Under the pieces are notes generated by a model. The model had not been told where the DNA came from, searched no databases, and saw only the letters and a program-made list of their open reading frames with translations. This document shows positions 57,415-64,000 of a stretch of 64,000 nt of DNA, piece after piece. Both the position numbers and the translations under genes were made by a program. Each line of letters opens with the position of its first letter. The stretch's first letter is position 1. This DNA is from JAEZHK01 sp040768845. Its GTDB lineage: Bacteria; Bacillota; Clostridia; Christensenellales; Aristaeellaceae. Location of the stretch: positions 124,001-188,000 of the forward strand of contig JAXGME010000006.1 of the NCBI GenBank assembly GCA_040768845.1, read 5' to 3'.

Positions 57415-57869
57415 GAAAACCACCGCCCGATCGCGTAGTAGACGACGCCGATGAGGATGGACGTGGTCACGCCATAGGCGATCACCGGCCCGGCCAGCAA
57501 AAAAAGCTTCGCCCCCAGGCCCAGCACCAGCCCCTCCCGCCGGAACTCCATGGCCGGCGCGGCCACGGAGTTGGCAAACCCCGTGATGGGCACGATGGAG
57601 CCCGCCCCCGCGTATTCGCCAATCCGGTCGTAGACGCCCAGGCCCGTCAGCGTCGTACCCAGAAACACCAGCACCGACGGCGTGAAGGCGCCGAGCGCCA
57701 GTACGTTGAGATGCAGCACCTCGCTGCCGAAAATCGTGATCGCCTGGCCGATGGCGCAGATCAGCCCGCCCACCCAGAACGCCCGGAAGCAGTCCCGCAG
57801 GAGCTTGCTGCCCGGCGTGCGCGCTTCCACCAGCTTTGCGTACCGCTTGATCTTGTCGGCCTCGCTCAA
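57411..57869 (-). CDS. spoVAC: Stage V sporulation protein AC (SpoVAC)
   Basis: A 152-residue mechanosensitive-type membrane protein of the spore DPA channel, with about four hydrophobic segments and FRAFWVGGLICAIGQ, TGLGVYDRIGEYAGAGSIVPITGFANSVAAPAMEFRREG. There is no ATG near the family start; the TTG at 57869 (TTGAGC) overlaps the preceding small gene's stop (TTGA) and gives the normal family length (SEADKIKRYAKLVE). Sporulation-specific expression expected. Confidence 0.9.
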   Translation of the reverse strand: MSEADKIKRYAKLVEARTPGSKLLRDCFRAFWVGGLICAIGQAITIFGSEVLHLNVLALGAFTPSVLVFLGTTLTGLGVYDRIGEYAGAGSIVPITGFANSVAAPAMEFRREGLVLGLGAKLFLLAGPVIAYGVTTSILIGVVYYAIGRWFS

Positions 57870-58021
57870 AGCGCCGTCCCCCCCGCGTACACCAGCACGG
57901 CGTCCTGATACGCCCGAGCCTCGGGCCGGTTGAGGAGGATCAGCGTCACCACCGCCGCGACGAGGATCACCAGCGCCACCGCGGCCCACAGGGCCGGCTG
58001 CGTTTTCCATCGATGCTGCAA
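57866..58021 (-). CDS. Small single-pass membrane protein upstream of spoVAC
   Basis: A 51-residue frame from TTG 58021, with AAGGGG eight bases upstream, coding QHRWKTQPALWAA then a hydrophobic helix of about 21 residues (residues 13-33) and NRPEARAYQDAVLVYAGGTAL. Its TGA overlaps the spoVAC TTG, so it belongs to the operon and translational coupling is strong evidence that it is real. A GTG three codons upstream is also possible. It is not one of the named SpoVA proteins I know. Confidence 0.6.
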   Translation of the reverse strand: MQHRWKTQPALWAAVALVILVAAVVTLILLNRPEARAYQDAVLVYAGGTAL

Positions 58022-58052
58022 AAAAAGCACCCCTTTGCGCGTTGTTCTCCCT

Positions 58053-58083
58053 CATTATGGGCAAACGCGCAAAGAAATATTAC
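58053..58083 (-). promoter_or_regulatory. Sigma-G-like promoter of the spoVA operon
   Basis: On the minus strand CATAATG (58059-58053) matches the sigma-F/G type -10 (CATnnTA), and GTAATA (58083-58078), 18 bases away, weakly resembles the GnATR -35. It lies 32 bases before the small membrane-protein gene. spoVA is a sigma-G operon in Bacillus. Confidence 0.45.
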
Positions 58084-58550
58084 AAAACAGCGCGGCGAAA
58101 TATGCGCTCCCGGCGAATCCATTGGTTCAGAAATTCACGGCCCTCGTCCGTTTCGTCCACCAGCAAAAGCGCCCGGAGGGCGGCGTTCACAAAGGCGGGG
58201 TCCAGCGCCCGGACGCCAGAGGGCGCCAGAGGGCACATGGCAAAGGCACGGCGGTCGATGCGCACCGAAAGGCGGCCGTCCTTTTTGCGGCAGGGCGTCA
58301 GCGGAAAGATGCGGCAGCCCAGCGGGCGCGCGTCCCGGGGACAGGTTCCGCCGCAGTAGAGCACGCCCCGCTCCACCCGCGCCCACCGTTCGCCGCGGTA
58401 GAGCGCCGCCTCGCCGGGGAACAGCGCCACGCCGCCCTGGCCGTCCTCGTCCGGCCGGCAGCAAGCCGCCCCGCACAGCGCGCCGCAGTCGGCCACGAGC
58501 GGCGTCAGGTTTTGCAGCAGTTTCCGGGCCTCGTCCATCTGCGAATTCAT
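58080..58550 (-). CDS. Cysteine-cluster protein of the YkgJ/UPF0153 type
   Basis: A 156-residue protein with a conserved-looking set of Cys: CGALCGAACC near residues 22-31, CGGTC, LGCRIFPLTPC and AMCPLAP. This resembles zinc- or iron-binding YkgJ-family clusters of unknown function. No signal peptide. AGGAGG closely precedes ATG 58550. Its stop region overlaps the -35 of the spoVA promoter. Divergent from the ferredoxin gene; both are Cys-rich. Confidence 0.7.
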   Translation of the reverse strand: MNSQMDEARKLLQNLTPLVADCGALCGAACCRPDEDGQGGVALFPGEAALYRGERWARVERGVLYCGGTCPRDARPLGCRIFPLTPCRKKDGRLSVRIDRRAFAMCPLAPSGVRALDPAFVNAALRALLLVDETDEGREFLNQWIRRERIFRRAVL

Positions 58551-58574
58551 ATGGCCTCCTGGCGAAATTAGTAG

Positions 58575-58603
58575 TTGCATTGGTTCGGGGGCGGTGTTAT
58601 AAT
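58575..58603 (+). promoter_or_regulatory. Promoter of the ferredoxin gene
   Basis: TTGCAT at 58575-58580 and TATAAT at 58598-58603 with a 17-base spacer, 36 bases before the ATG. Confidence 0.8.
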
Positions 58604-58639
58604 ACAATCACTTTTTAAATAAGGAGGTGCATTTATTTC

Positions 58640-58810
58640 ATGGCTTATGTAATCACCGATGAGTGCATCAGCTGTGGCGCCTGCGAGGGTGAATGCCCTG
58701 TCAGCGCGATTTCCCAGGGCGACGGCAAGTATGTTATCGATGCCGAAACCTGTATTTCTTGTGGTGCGTGCGCGGGGGTTTGCCCCGTCGGCGCCCCGGT
58801 TGAAGCTTGA
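58640..58810 (+). CDS. 2[4Fe-4S] ferredoxin, clostridial type
   Basis: A 56-residue electron carrier with two CxxCxxCxxxCP motifs: CISCGACEGECP and CISCGACAGVCP. Each Cys quartet binds a [4Fe-4S] cluster, and the total length is that of classic clostridial ferredoxin. It passes low-potential electrons among pyruvate:ferredoxin oxidoreductase, hydrogenases and similar enzymes. AAGGAGG precedes the ATG. Single gene with its own promoter and terminator, and codon use (GTT, TCT, TGT) more AT-rich than its neighbours, as for a highly expressed gene. Confidence 0.97.
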   Translation: MAYVITDECISCGACEGECPVSAISQGDGKYVIDAETCISCGACAGVCPVGAPVEA

Positions 58811-58823
58811 GTCGAGCTCATCG

Positions 58824-58852
58824 AAAAGGGCGGCCTTCGGGCCGCCTTTTTT
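58824..58852 (+). terminator. Terminator of the ferredoxin gene
   Basis: GGCGGCC-TTCG-GGCCGCC stem-loop with a UUCG tetraloop followed by six T, 18 bases past the stop. A run of four A precedes it, so it also acts leftwards. Confidence 0.92.
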
Positions 58853-58874
58853 GTATGCATGTCCAACCCCGGAC

Positions 58875-59756
58875 TCACGGCCTCGCCGCCGCCTCGGCGG
58901 CCAGGATCAGCGCGCCGGTGACGCCGCTGTGGATGCCCAGACCCGGCGGCACGATGACCTGGTCGATGTGGTGGAGCACCCGGTCGGCGGCCACGTAGCC
59001 GTTGAGCATGGCCAGCGTCTTTTCACGGATCATCGGAAACAGGAAGGCCTCCTGCATGATGCCGCCGCCCAGCACGATCATCTCCGTGGAGATGGCCACC
59101 AGCGCCGTCACGCAGAACTGCGCCAGGTAATAGGCCTCGATCTCCCAGGCGATGTGATCCTTCGGCAATTCCCGCGAAGGCACGCCCCAGCGCCTGTCGA
59201 TGGCCGGGCCGCAGGCCAGCCCCTCGAGGCAGCCGTCGTGGTAGGGGCAGACGCCCCGGGGCATCGGGTCTTTCGGATGGGGGCGGAGCAGCATGTGCCC
59301 CCACTCCGGGTGCACCATGCCGTGAAGCAGCTGCCCCTCGGCCACGACGCCCGCGCCCACGCCGGTGCCCACCGTCACATATACGCAGTTTTTGAGGCCC
59401 CGGGCCGCGCCCATGCGGTATTCCGCCAGCGCCGCGCCGCCTACGTCGGTATCGATGCCCACCGGCACCTTGAGCGCCCGCCTGAGCTCCGGCAACAGCG
59501 GGCAGTTGCCCCAGCCGGGCTTGGGCGTGGTGGTCACATAGCCGTAGGTGGGGGAATCCGGGTTCAGGTCCAGCGGGCCGAAGCTGGAGATGCCCAGCGC
59601 CTCGATGCCCGCCTTTTGGAAGTATTCGATCATCGGCGGCAGCGTTTCCGCCGGAGACAGCGTGGGGAATTTCGCCCTGTCCAGGATCTTTCCGGTTTCA
59701 TCGCCGATCGAGCACACCATCTTGGTGCCGCCGGCCTCCAGCGCGCCCAGCCGCAT
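58875..59756 (-). CDS. ROK family sugar kinase, fructokinase-like
   Basis: A 293-residue ATP-dependent kinase. ALEAGGTKMVCSIGDE forms the phosphate-binding loop and VYVTVGTGVGAGVV the second one. HPEWGHMLLRPHPKD followed by CPYHDGCLEGLACGPAI contains the zinc-binding His/Cys set of ROK proteins. Resembles ScrK/Mak fructokinases, so fructose or mannose phosphorylation is plausible. No transporter is adjacent. The promoter's -35 lies inside a hairpin. Confidence 0.92.
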   Translation of the reverse strand: MRLGALEAGGTKMVCSIGDETGKILDRAKFPTLSPAETLPPMIEYFQKAGIEALGISSFGPLDLNPDSPTYGYVTTTPKPGWGNCPLLPELRRALKVPVGIDTDVGGAALAEYRMGAARGLKNCVYVTVGTGVGAGVVAEGQLLHGMVHPEWGHMLLRPHPKDPMPRGVCPYHDGCLEGLACGPAIDRRWGVPSRELPKDHIAWEIEAYYLAQFCVTALVAISTEMIVLGGGIMQEAFLFPMIREKTLAMLNGYVAADRVLHHIDQVIVPPGLGIHSGVTGALILAAEAAARP

Positions 59757-59791
59757 CGCACATCGCTCCTTCTGTCCGGTAAATGATATGA

Positions 59792-59820
59792 ATTATACCA
59801 TGCGCCGGCGCCTGAAGCAA
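59792..59820 (-). promoter_or_regulatory. Promoter of the ROK kinase gene
   Basis: On the minus strand TTGCTT (59820-59815) and TATAAT (59797-59792) with a 17-base spacer. The -35 lies in the loop and inner edge of the stem-loop at 59802-59838. Confidence 0.65.
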
Positions 59821-59838
59821 GCTTTCAGGCGCCGGCGC
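59802..59838 (-). terminator. Stem-loop after the secreted reductase gene
   Basis: A perfect 15-bp stem (GCGCCGGCGCCTGAA arm) with a seven-base loop, 22 bases past the reductase stop. No T-run follows on the minus strand, so it may be a terminator aided by other factors. It overlaps the next promoter. Confidence 0.6.
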
Positions 59839-59860
59839 GATAAGAAGGCAGCCGATTCGT

Positions 59861-61759
59861 TTACTTGAGCACGTTGGCGCCGGCGTTGCGGCCGGTGGCA
59901 ATCGCCTCGGCGACGGCGTTGCCGCCCAGGCGGTTGGAGCCGTGGAACCCGCCGGTGACTTCGCCCGCGGCGAAGAGGCCGGGGATCACGGTGCCGTCGG
60001 CCTTCAGGACGGCGTTATCGGTGTTGACTTCCACGCCGCCCATCGTGTGGTGCACGGCCGGCGCGCGCTTGCACGCGTAGAACGGGCCTTCCATCTCCAG
60101 CGCCGCGTTCGAGGGGAATACCTTGCGCCCGAACTCCGGGTCCTCGCCGTCCGCCACATACTGGTTGAAGTTGGTGCAGGTCTCGACGAAAGTTTCCACC
60201 GGCACGCCGATCTTCTCGGCCAGCTCTTCCAGCGTATCGCCCTTCACAACCGCGCCGGAGGCGATCAGGTCGTCCAAATAGAGGTGGTAGTTGTTCTTGT
60301 ACTCCTCGTCCAGGCGGCTGTTCTGGAAGGTAGAGATGATGTAGCAGTACTGGCCGGGCTGTTCCAGGATGGCCTTGGCGAGCACGTCGCGGCGGGAGGA
60401 TTCATCCACAAACCGCTTGCCGTCCTGGTTGACATACATGTTGGTGCCTTCGCCGATGACGTTGTTCGTCTGCCCGGTCACCGGGTCGGCCGTGGGCAGC
60501 AGCTGAATCTGCCCCATGCCGACGAGATTGGCGCCGATGGCTTTCACCATCTCGATGCCGTCGCCGGTGATCGAGGGCGCGTTGGTGGTGGGCACGGATT
60601 CATTCAGGTTGCCCCAGATCTCGTCATACTCCATGCGCATTTCGACGTTGGCGCTGAAGCCTCCGGTGGCCACAACCACGCCCTTGGAGGCGGTGAAGGT
60701 GTAGGGCGTGCCGTCGGTGCCGGTGCCCGTCACCCCGGTGACCCGGCCGGTTTCGTCGGTGATGAGCGATTCGGCGCGGCACTCAAACACGGTGGTCACG
60801 TCCAGATTCTTCTCCTCGATCTGGTTGGAAAGCACCTTGATGAAGCCGTTGCCGCTGGCGTAGCTCTCCGACTGGTGGCAGCGAATCCAGATGGAACCCA
60901 CGATGGGGAAGGCGCTCTTTTTCCAGTCAAAGCCGATGTCGGCCAGCCAGTTGAAGGCGTCCACGTCGGCGTTGCACATCATTTCGATCAGTTCGGGATT
61001 TCCGAGGTAATCGCCGCCGTCGTAGGTCTGGATCATGTGAAGCTCCGGCGAATCAAAGAGGTAGGTCTTGCCCGCAGCCAGATGCGCCTCAAACTGCTCT
61101 TTCACCTTCGTCTGCCAGGCGGCCATGCGGTCGTCCTTGGGCTCGAGAGAAATATAGCGGTACACTTCTTCCTTCTCGCTCTCGGTCATCTCCACGGTCT
61201 GCGCCAGTTCGTCGATTGCCGCCTGGTAGTAGCCGCCCGACAGGATGGTGTTGCCGCCGTAGGCCGCGGTCTTTTCGACCAGGACGACCTTGGCGCCCTG
61301 CTCCGCGGCGGTGATGGCCGCGGCCAGCCCCGCGCCGCCGCCGCCCACCACGACGACGTCCGCGTCCATGGCCACCGCTTCTTTCGGCGCGGCGGCTTCA
61401 ACCTTCGCGGCCTTGAGCGCCTCCGCGTCGCCGCCGGCCTGAGCGACGGCATCCGCAACCGCCGTCAGGATGGCATTTGAGGTGAAGGTGGCGCCGGACA
61501 CCGTGTCCACCGCCAGCGACTGGTTTTCCACAATCGCCGCGGGAATGCGTTCGACGGGTGCCTCAAAAAGGCCCTCCGTCTCGCTGTGCTCGACGACCTT
61601 TACGGAGGTGATCCTGTCCGCGTCAAAGGTCACTTCTACCTTCACGGGCCCGTTGTTGCCCGTTCCCTCGCCGACGTACACGCCGGGCGTGTAGGCCAGG
61701 GCGCTTGTCGAAGCAAACACCAGAAGGATACAAAGAAGCAGGGACGCAAGTCTTTTCAC
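59861..61759 (-). CDS. Secreted FMN/FAD reductase, flavocytochrome-c/fumarate reductase type
   Basis: A 632-residue exported flavoprotein. Signal peptide residues 1-22 (no lipobox). The FMN-binding domain, about 25-110, has the ApbE flavinylation motif D85TVSGAT91, whose Thr carries covalent FMN. The FAD-binding domain begins with VVVGGGGAGLAAA near 135-147 and continues to GEVTGGFHGSNRLGGNAVAEA, as in fumarate, urocanate and cinnamate reductases. Electrons likely come from a membrane carrier by extracellular electron transfer. The substrate cannot be assigned. A short inverted repeat in its promoter suggests regulation. Confidence 0.92.
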   Translation of the reverse strand: MKRLASLLLCILLVFASTSALAYTPGVYVGEGTGNNGPVKVEVTFDADRITSVKVVEHSETEGLFEAPVERIPAAIVENQSLAVDTVSGATFTSNAILTAVADAVAQAGGDAEALKAAKVEAAAPKEAVAMDADVVVVGGGGAGLAAAITAAEQGAKVVLVEKTAAYGGNTILSGGYYQAAIDELAQTVEMTESEKEEVYRYISLEPKDDRMAAWQTKVKEQFEAHLAAGKTYLFDSPELHMIQTYDGGDYLGNPELIEMMCNADVDAFNWLADIGFDWKKSAFPIVGSIWIRCHQSESYASGNGFIKVLSNQIEEKNLDVTTVFECRAESLITDETGRVTGVTGTGTDGTPYTFTASKGVVVATGGFSANVEMRMEYDEIWGNLNESVPTTNAPSITGDGIEMVKAIGANLVGMGQIQLLPTADPVTGQTNNVIGEGTNMYVNQDGKRFVDESSRRDVLAKAILEQPGQYCYIISTFQNSRLDEEYKNNYHLYLDDLIASGAVVKGDTLEELAEKIGVPVETFVETCTNFNQYVADGEDPEFGRKVFPSNAALEMEGPFYACKRAPAVHHTMGGVEVNTDNAVLKADGTVIPGLFAAGEVTGGFHGSNRLGGNAVAEAIATGRNAGANVLK

Positions 61760-61800
61760 GATTCCTTCCCTCCATCTGCGCTATCGTGCCTTTTTTATTG

Positions 61801-61829
61801 ATAATAGCATATCGAATATGCTTCGTCAA
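61801..61829 (-). promoter_or_regulatory. Promoter with embedded inverted repeat for the reductase gene
   Basis: On the minus strand TTGACG (61829-61824) and TATTAT (61806-61801) are 17 bases apart. Inside the spacer lies GCATATCGAATATGC (61808-61822), 6-base arms around CGA, a strong operator candidate. Confidence 0.75.
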
Positions 61830-62071
61830 TACCGGCACATCATTTTTGTGTATACGATGCTCCTGCCCGCGTGCCATTGGTCACCCTGACAGAATGTAAT
61901 AATTCCTAAAAAAATGAATGCAAGCATGGGAAAACGGACAAATGACGCCAAAATCCGCCAAAAATTCAAAAGCGTGGAAGCGCGGCGGGGGACGCGGGCG
62001 CATCTGGCATGAAAGGGCGCGGCGCGCTTCATTAAAGCCGGCAGGTGGCAAGGCGCCGCCGCAAAACGGCA
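61830..62071. other. Non-coding stretch left of the spo0A terminator
   Basis: About 240 bases, partly A-rich and partly GC-rich. A 28-codon ATG frame near 61926 lacks a ribosome site, and no structured RNA was recognised. Nothing further can be supported. Confidence 0.4.
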
Positions 62072-62104
62072 TAAAAATCCGCGGCGCCTGAAAAGCGCCG
62101 CGGA
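62072..62104 (-). terminator. Terminator of spo0A
   Basis: TCCGCGGCGC pairs with GCGCCGCGGA (62078-62087 with 62095-62104) around a seven-base loop; on the minus strand TTTTTA follows. It lies 55 bases past the spo0A stop. Confidence 0.88.
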
Positions 62105-62158
62105 CGGTACGGGTTTTCATGCAAGGCCCGGAAGGCATCCCTCGCGCCGCGAAAAGCG

Positions 62159-62923
62159 TCAGGCCGAGATGGTGTCGCTCCTGGGCGCGCCCACCTTGTC
62201 GGCCACCAGCGCGATGAATTCGCCGTTGGTGGGCTTATCCTCGGCGGAGAACACCTTGTAGCCGTAGAGCCGGTTGACGCTCTCCAGCCGGCCGCGGCTC
62301 CAGGCCACCTCGATGGCGTGGCGCATGGCGCGCTCCACCTTGCTGGCGGAGGTGCCGAAGTGCCGCGCGATGCCGGGGTACAGCTCCTTGGTGATGCGGC
62401 CCAGAAGGTCCCTGTCTTCCAGCACCATGCGCACGGCCTCGCGCAGGTACTGATAGCCCTTGATGTGGGCGGGGATGCCGATGGAGAGGAACAGCCCCGT
62501 CACCTGCTCGTCCCGGGAGCGCATGGGCGGCGTTCTGGGCTCGGCCAGGCTGTCGCCCTTCATGCCGGCGACCTCCTTGATGCGGGCGTAGAGCACTTGG
62601 GTGTCCACGGGCTTCACCATGTAGTAGCTGGCGCCCAGCCGCATGGCGCGGCCGATGAATTCGTCCCCCGCCAGGCCCGTGACCATGATGGCCCGGGGCC
62701 CGGCGCCGGCCAGCGCTTCCAGCACCGCAAAGCCGTCCAGCCGCGGCATGATGATGTCCAGGAGCAGTATGTCGGGCGCCGTCTTCTCGATCAAGGCCAG
62801 CGCTTCCACGCCGTCGTGGGCGCAGCCGGCGATCTCGATGTCCGCTTTCCTGCCGAAGAATTCGGAGAGCTGGTTGAGTACCGCGTGGTTGTCGTCCGCC
62901 ATCATGAGCTTGATCTTCTCCAT
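62159..62923 (-). CDS. spo0A: Sporulation master regulator Spo0A
   Basis: Response regulator that, once phosphorylated, commits the cell to sporulation. The 254-residue product has an N-terminal receiver: acidic pair D10-D11, phosphoacceptor Asp56 in ILLLDIIMP, and the Lys of YYMVKPVD. The C-terminal Spo0A DNA-binding domain has SIGIPAHIKGYQYLREAV, LYPGIARHFGTSASKVERAMRHAIEVAWSRG, the six-helix sigma-interaction fold. ATG 62923 has a GGCGGA ribosome site. spoIVB does not adjoin it. It shows the organism can form endospores, together with spoVA. Confidence 0.98.
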   Translation of the reverse strand: MEKIKLMMADDNHAVLNQLSEFFGRKADIEIAGCAHDGVEALALIEKTAPDILLLDIIMPRLDGFAVLEALAGAGPRAIMVTGLAGDEFIGRAMRLGASYYMVKPVDTQVLYARIKEVAGMKGDSLAEPRTPPMRSRDEQVTGLFLSIGIPAHIKGYQYLREAVRMVLEDRDLLGRITKELYPGIARHFGTSASKVERAMRHAIEVAWSRGRLESVNRLYGYKVFSAEDKPTNGEFIALVADKVGAPRSDTISA

Positions 62924-63202
62924 AATATCATCCGCCCTTTCGGTACAGGTTATGCCCGAAAAGGCGGAGATATGACAGGATCGGTAAAGAAAATATCCCG
63001 TCATTCGCCAGAATCCCCCGGCGCGCGTCAAAGCCCGCGGCTAGTAGTCCACGAAGGCCAAGAACCGATGATAGGGCGCAGAGATTTTTCTGCCCGGCAC
63101 GGAGCCGGAGCGCAGGCGTAGCAGCGCTGCGTCAAGCGGAGCGCGACACAGCCGGACAGGAAAAGATCCAGCCATAGCGCGGAAATCAGGCTTCGCGGAC
63201 GA
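62924..63202. other. Non-coding stretch upstream of spo0A
   Basis: About 280 bases between the aldo/keto reductase stop and spo0A. No confident sigma-A or sigma-H promoter for spo0A, and no 0A-box (TGTCGAA), was found; a TTGACG at the far end lacks a matching -10. No small ORF with a ribosome site is seen. Confidence 0.4.
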
Positions 63203-64000
63203 CTAGGCAAGTCCGGCGGCCTCTGTCAGATGGCGCATCGCCTCCGGCGGCAGCTGGGCGTCGGCCGCCTCGCGCAGCGCCTGCACCTGGGAGACCCTGC
63301 TGACGCCCACGATGGGCAGCGTAAAAAAGTCCTTCTGCCCGGTCAGAAACGCCAGCGCGATGGCGCCCACGCCCAGGCCGGTTTCCTCGCGGACCTTGAG
63401 GATGGCCCGGTAGCGCCGGGCGTTGTCCTCGCTGACGAAGTCGCGCTTCAGCGCCTCCGGCAGCCCTTCCTCGCCCAGCTCAAAGAGCTTTGTGAAAAAG
63501 CCCTGTCCCTGGGACGAATAGGGCATCGCGGCCAGGCCGGTTCGCAGGTGCATCCGGTACATCTCCCGGTCCATCTGCACCAGCGTTTCGTCCGCCACGT
63601 GGTGCTGGTAGGCGAGGCTCCACTGGGGCTGGTTGACCGAGAAGCCCGCAAGGCCGTGGGCGGCGGCGTAGGCGTTGGCCTCCTCGATGCGGGCGGTCCG
63701 CCAGTTGGACGCGCCCACGAGCTTCGCCTTGCCGGACTCCAGGAGCATGTTCACCGATTCCAGAATGTCGCCCACCGGCCGGCTCTCGTCGTCCCGGTGC
63801 AGGTAGTACAATTCCACCCCGGATACGCCCAGCGCCTCGAGGCTCTCCTCCATATCGCCAAGGATGCTGGCCCGGTCGAGCCTGGGAATCAGAAAATACC
63901 CCCAGGGCGGGTGCGCGCCCTTGGTGCTCAAAACCAGGCTCTCCCGGTTTTTCCGGGCGGCGAGCCATTTGCCGATGGTCTTTTCGCTGATGCCCGGAAT
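63203..64000 (-). CDS. Aldo/keto reductase, 5' end outside window
   Basis: NADPH-dependent carbonyl reductase of the AKR family, cut by the right window edge; 265 residues are visible. Motifs: MEESLEALGVSGVELYYLHRDD (barrel Tyr/His region), ILESVNMLLESGKAKLVGASNWRTARIEEA, GFSVNQPQWSLAYQ, GLAAMPYSSQGQGFFT and LPIVGVSRVSQVQALREA (the NADPH phosphate-binding GxSRxxQ). The catalytic Asp/Lys region lies beyond the edge. Neighbours do not indicate its substrate. Confidence 0.9.
   Translation of the reverse strand: MPGISEKTIGKWLAARKNRESLVLSTKGAHPPWGYFLIPRLDRASILGDMEESLEALGVSGVELYYLHRDDESRPVGDILESVNMLLESGKAKLVGASNWRTARIEEANAYAAAHGLAGFSVNQPQWSLAYQHHVADETLVQMDREMYRMHLRTGLAAMPYSSQGQGFFTKLFELGEEGLPEALKRDFVSEDNARRYRAILKVREETGLGVGAIALAFLTGQKDFFTLPIVGVSRVSQVQALREAADAQLPPEAMRHLTEAAGLA

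Noticed and set aside
61926..62012. 28-codon ORF in the gap left of the spo0A terminator
   Set aside because: No ribosome site, basic low-complexity product and no conserved context.
62924..63202. Sigma-H promoter or 0A-box upstream of spo0A
   Set aside because: GAAT and AGGAT occur but not with 11-12 base spacing, and no TGTCGAA was found.

Overview
The window reads as a GC-rich, endospore-forming Bacillota chromosome, most likely class Clostridia. Spo0A, a spoVAC-D-E cluster, a T-box leader on valS, consensus sigma-A promoters (TTGACA-17-TATAAT) and AGGAGG ribosome sites all point that way. High GC creates long antisense open frames over nearly every gene; these are left out. No rRNA, complete tRNA or CRISPR array was found. 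The four exported proteins all have signal-peptidase-I type leaders with no lipobox cysteine, including both ABC binding proteins. That is unusual for a monoderm and, from memory, fits Christensenellales-like gut lineages; this placement is inference.

Layout. 1-2342: end of a cobalamin operon (cobQ, cbiB). 2387-4366: ftsH. 4553-10961: a sugar or polyol operon under a perfect promoter, with two TIM-barrel isomerases, a CUT2 ABC transporter and a Gfo/Idh dehydrogenase. 11022-16180: a C_GCAxxG_C_C redox-type protein, a YitT-family membrane protein and class I ribonucleotide reductase nrdAB with candidate NrdR boxes. 16214-22063: a membrane diguanylate cyclase, modBC without modA, a small secreted protein, and a two-gene unit pairing an ODP-type diiron beta-lactamase-fold protein with a PAS-HD-GYP protein. 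22117-30887: a LacI-controlled glycan operon (CUT1 binding protein and two permeases, GH127 arabinofuranosidase, DUF5695-like protein), with the same palindromic operator in front of both the operon and the repressor gene. 31020-35560: two adjacent IS1182-type units, each with a transposase reading right and a different small gene reading left; the first transposase is deleted and frameshifted. A 3' remnant resembling tRNA-Leu abuts the second unit. 35668-39761: valS with its T-box, a CDP-alcohol phosphatidyltransferase and cobO. 39904-49484: helD, ftsK, rimO-pgsA-cinA, nagB and hpf behind a sigma-H-like promoter. 49510-55943: a GNAT protein, a DUF896 protein, a REC-like/HD-GYP/PAS/GGDEF protein, two divergent glycosyltransferases and marR-degV. 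55991-58083: spoVAC-D-E with an extra tiny membrane-protein gene in front. 58080-64000: a Cys-cluster protein, a 56-residue 2[4Fe-4S] ferredoxin, a ROK kinase, a secreted FMN/FAD reductase, spo0A, and an aldo/keto reductase cut by the window edge.

Themes. Cyclic-di-GMP turnover recurs in three places, one linked to a probable O2 or redox sensor and one to a receiver-like domain that has lost its phosphorylation residues. Carbohydrate uptake is built twice, as a CUT2 system beside intracellular isomerases and as a CUT1 system beside glycosidases. Both binding-protein genes are followed by strong intercistronic stem-loops. The IS cluster next to a tRNA remnant is the only clearly mobile region.
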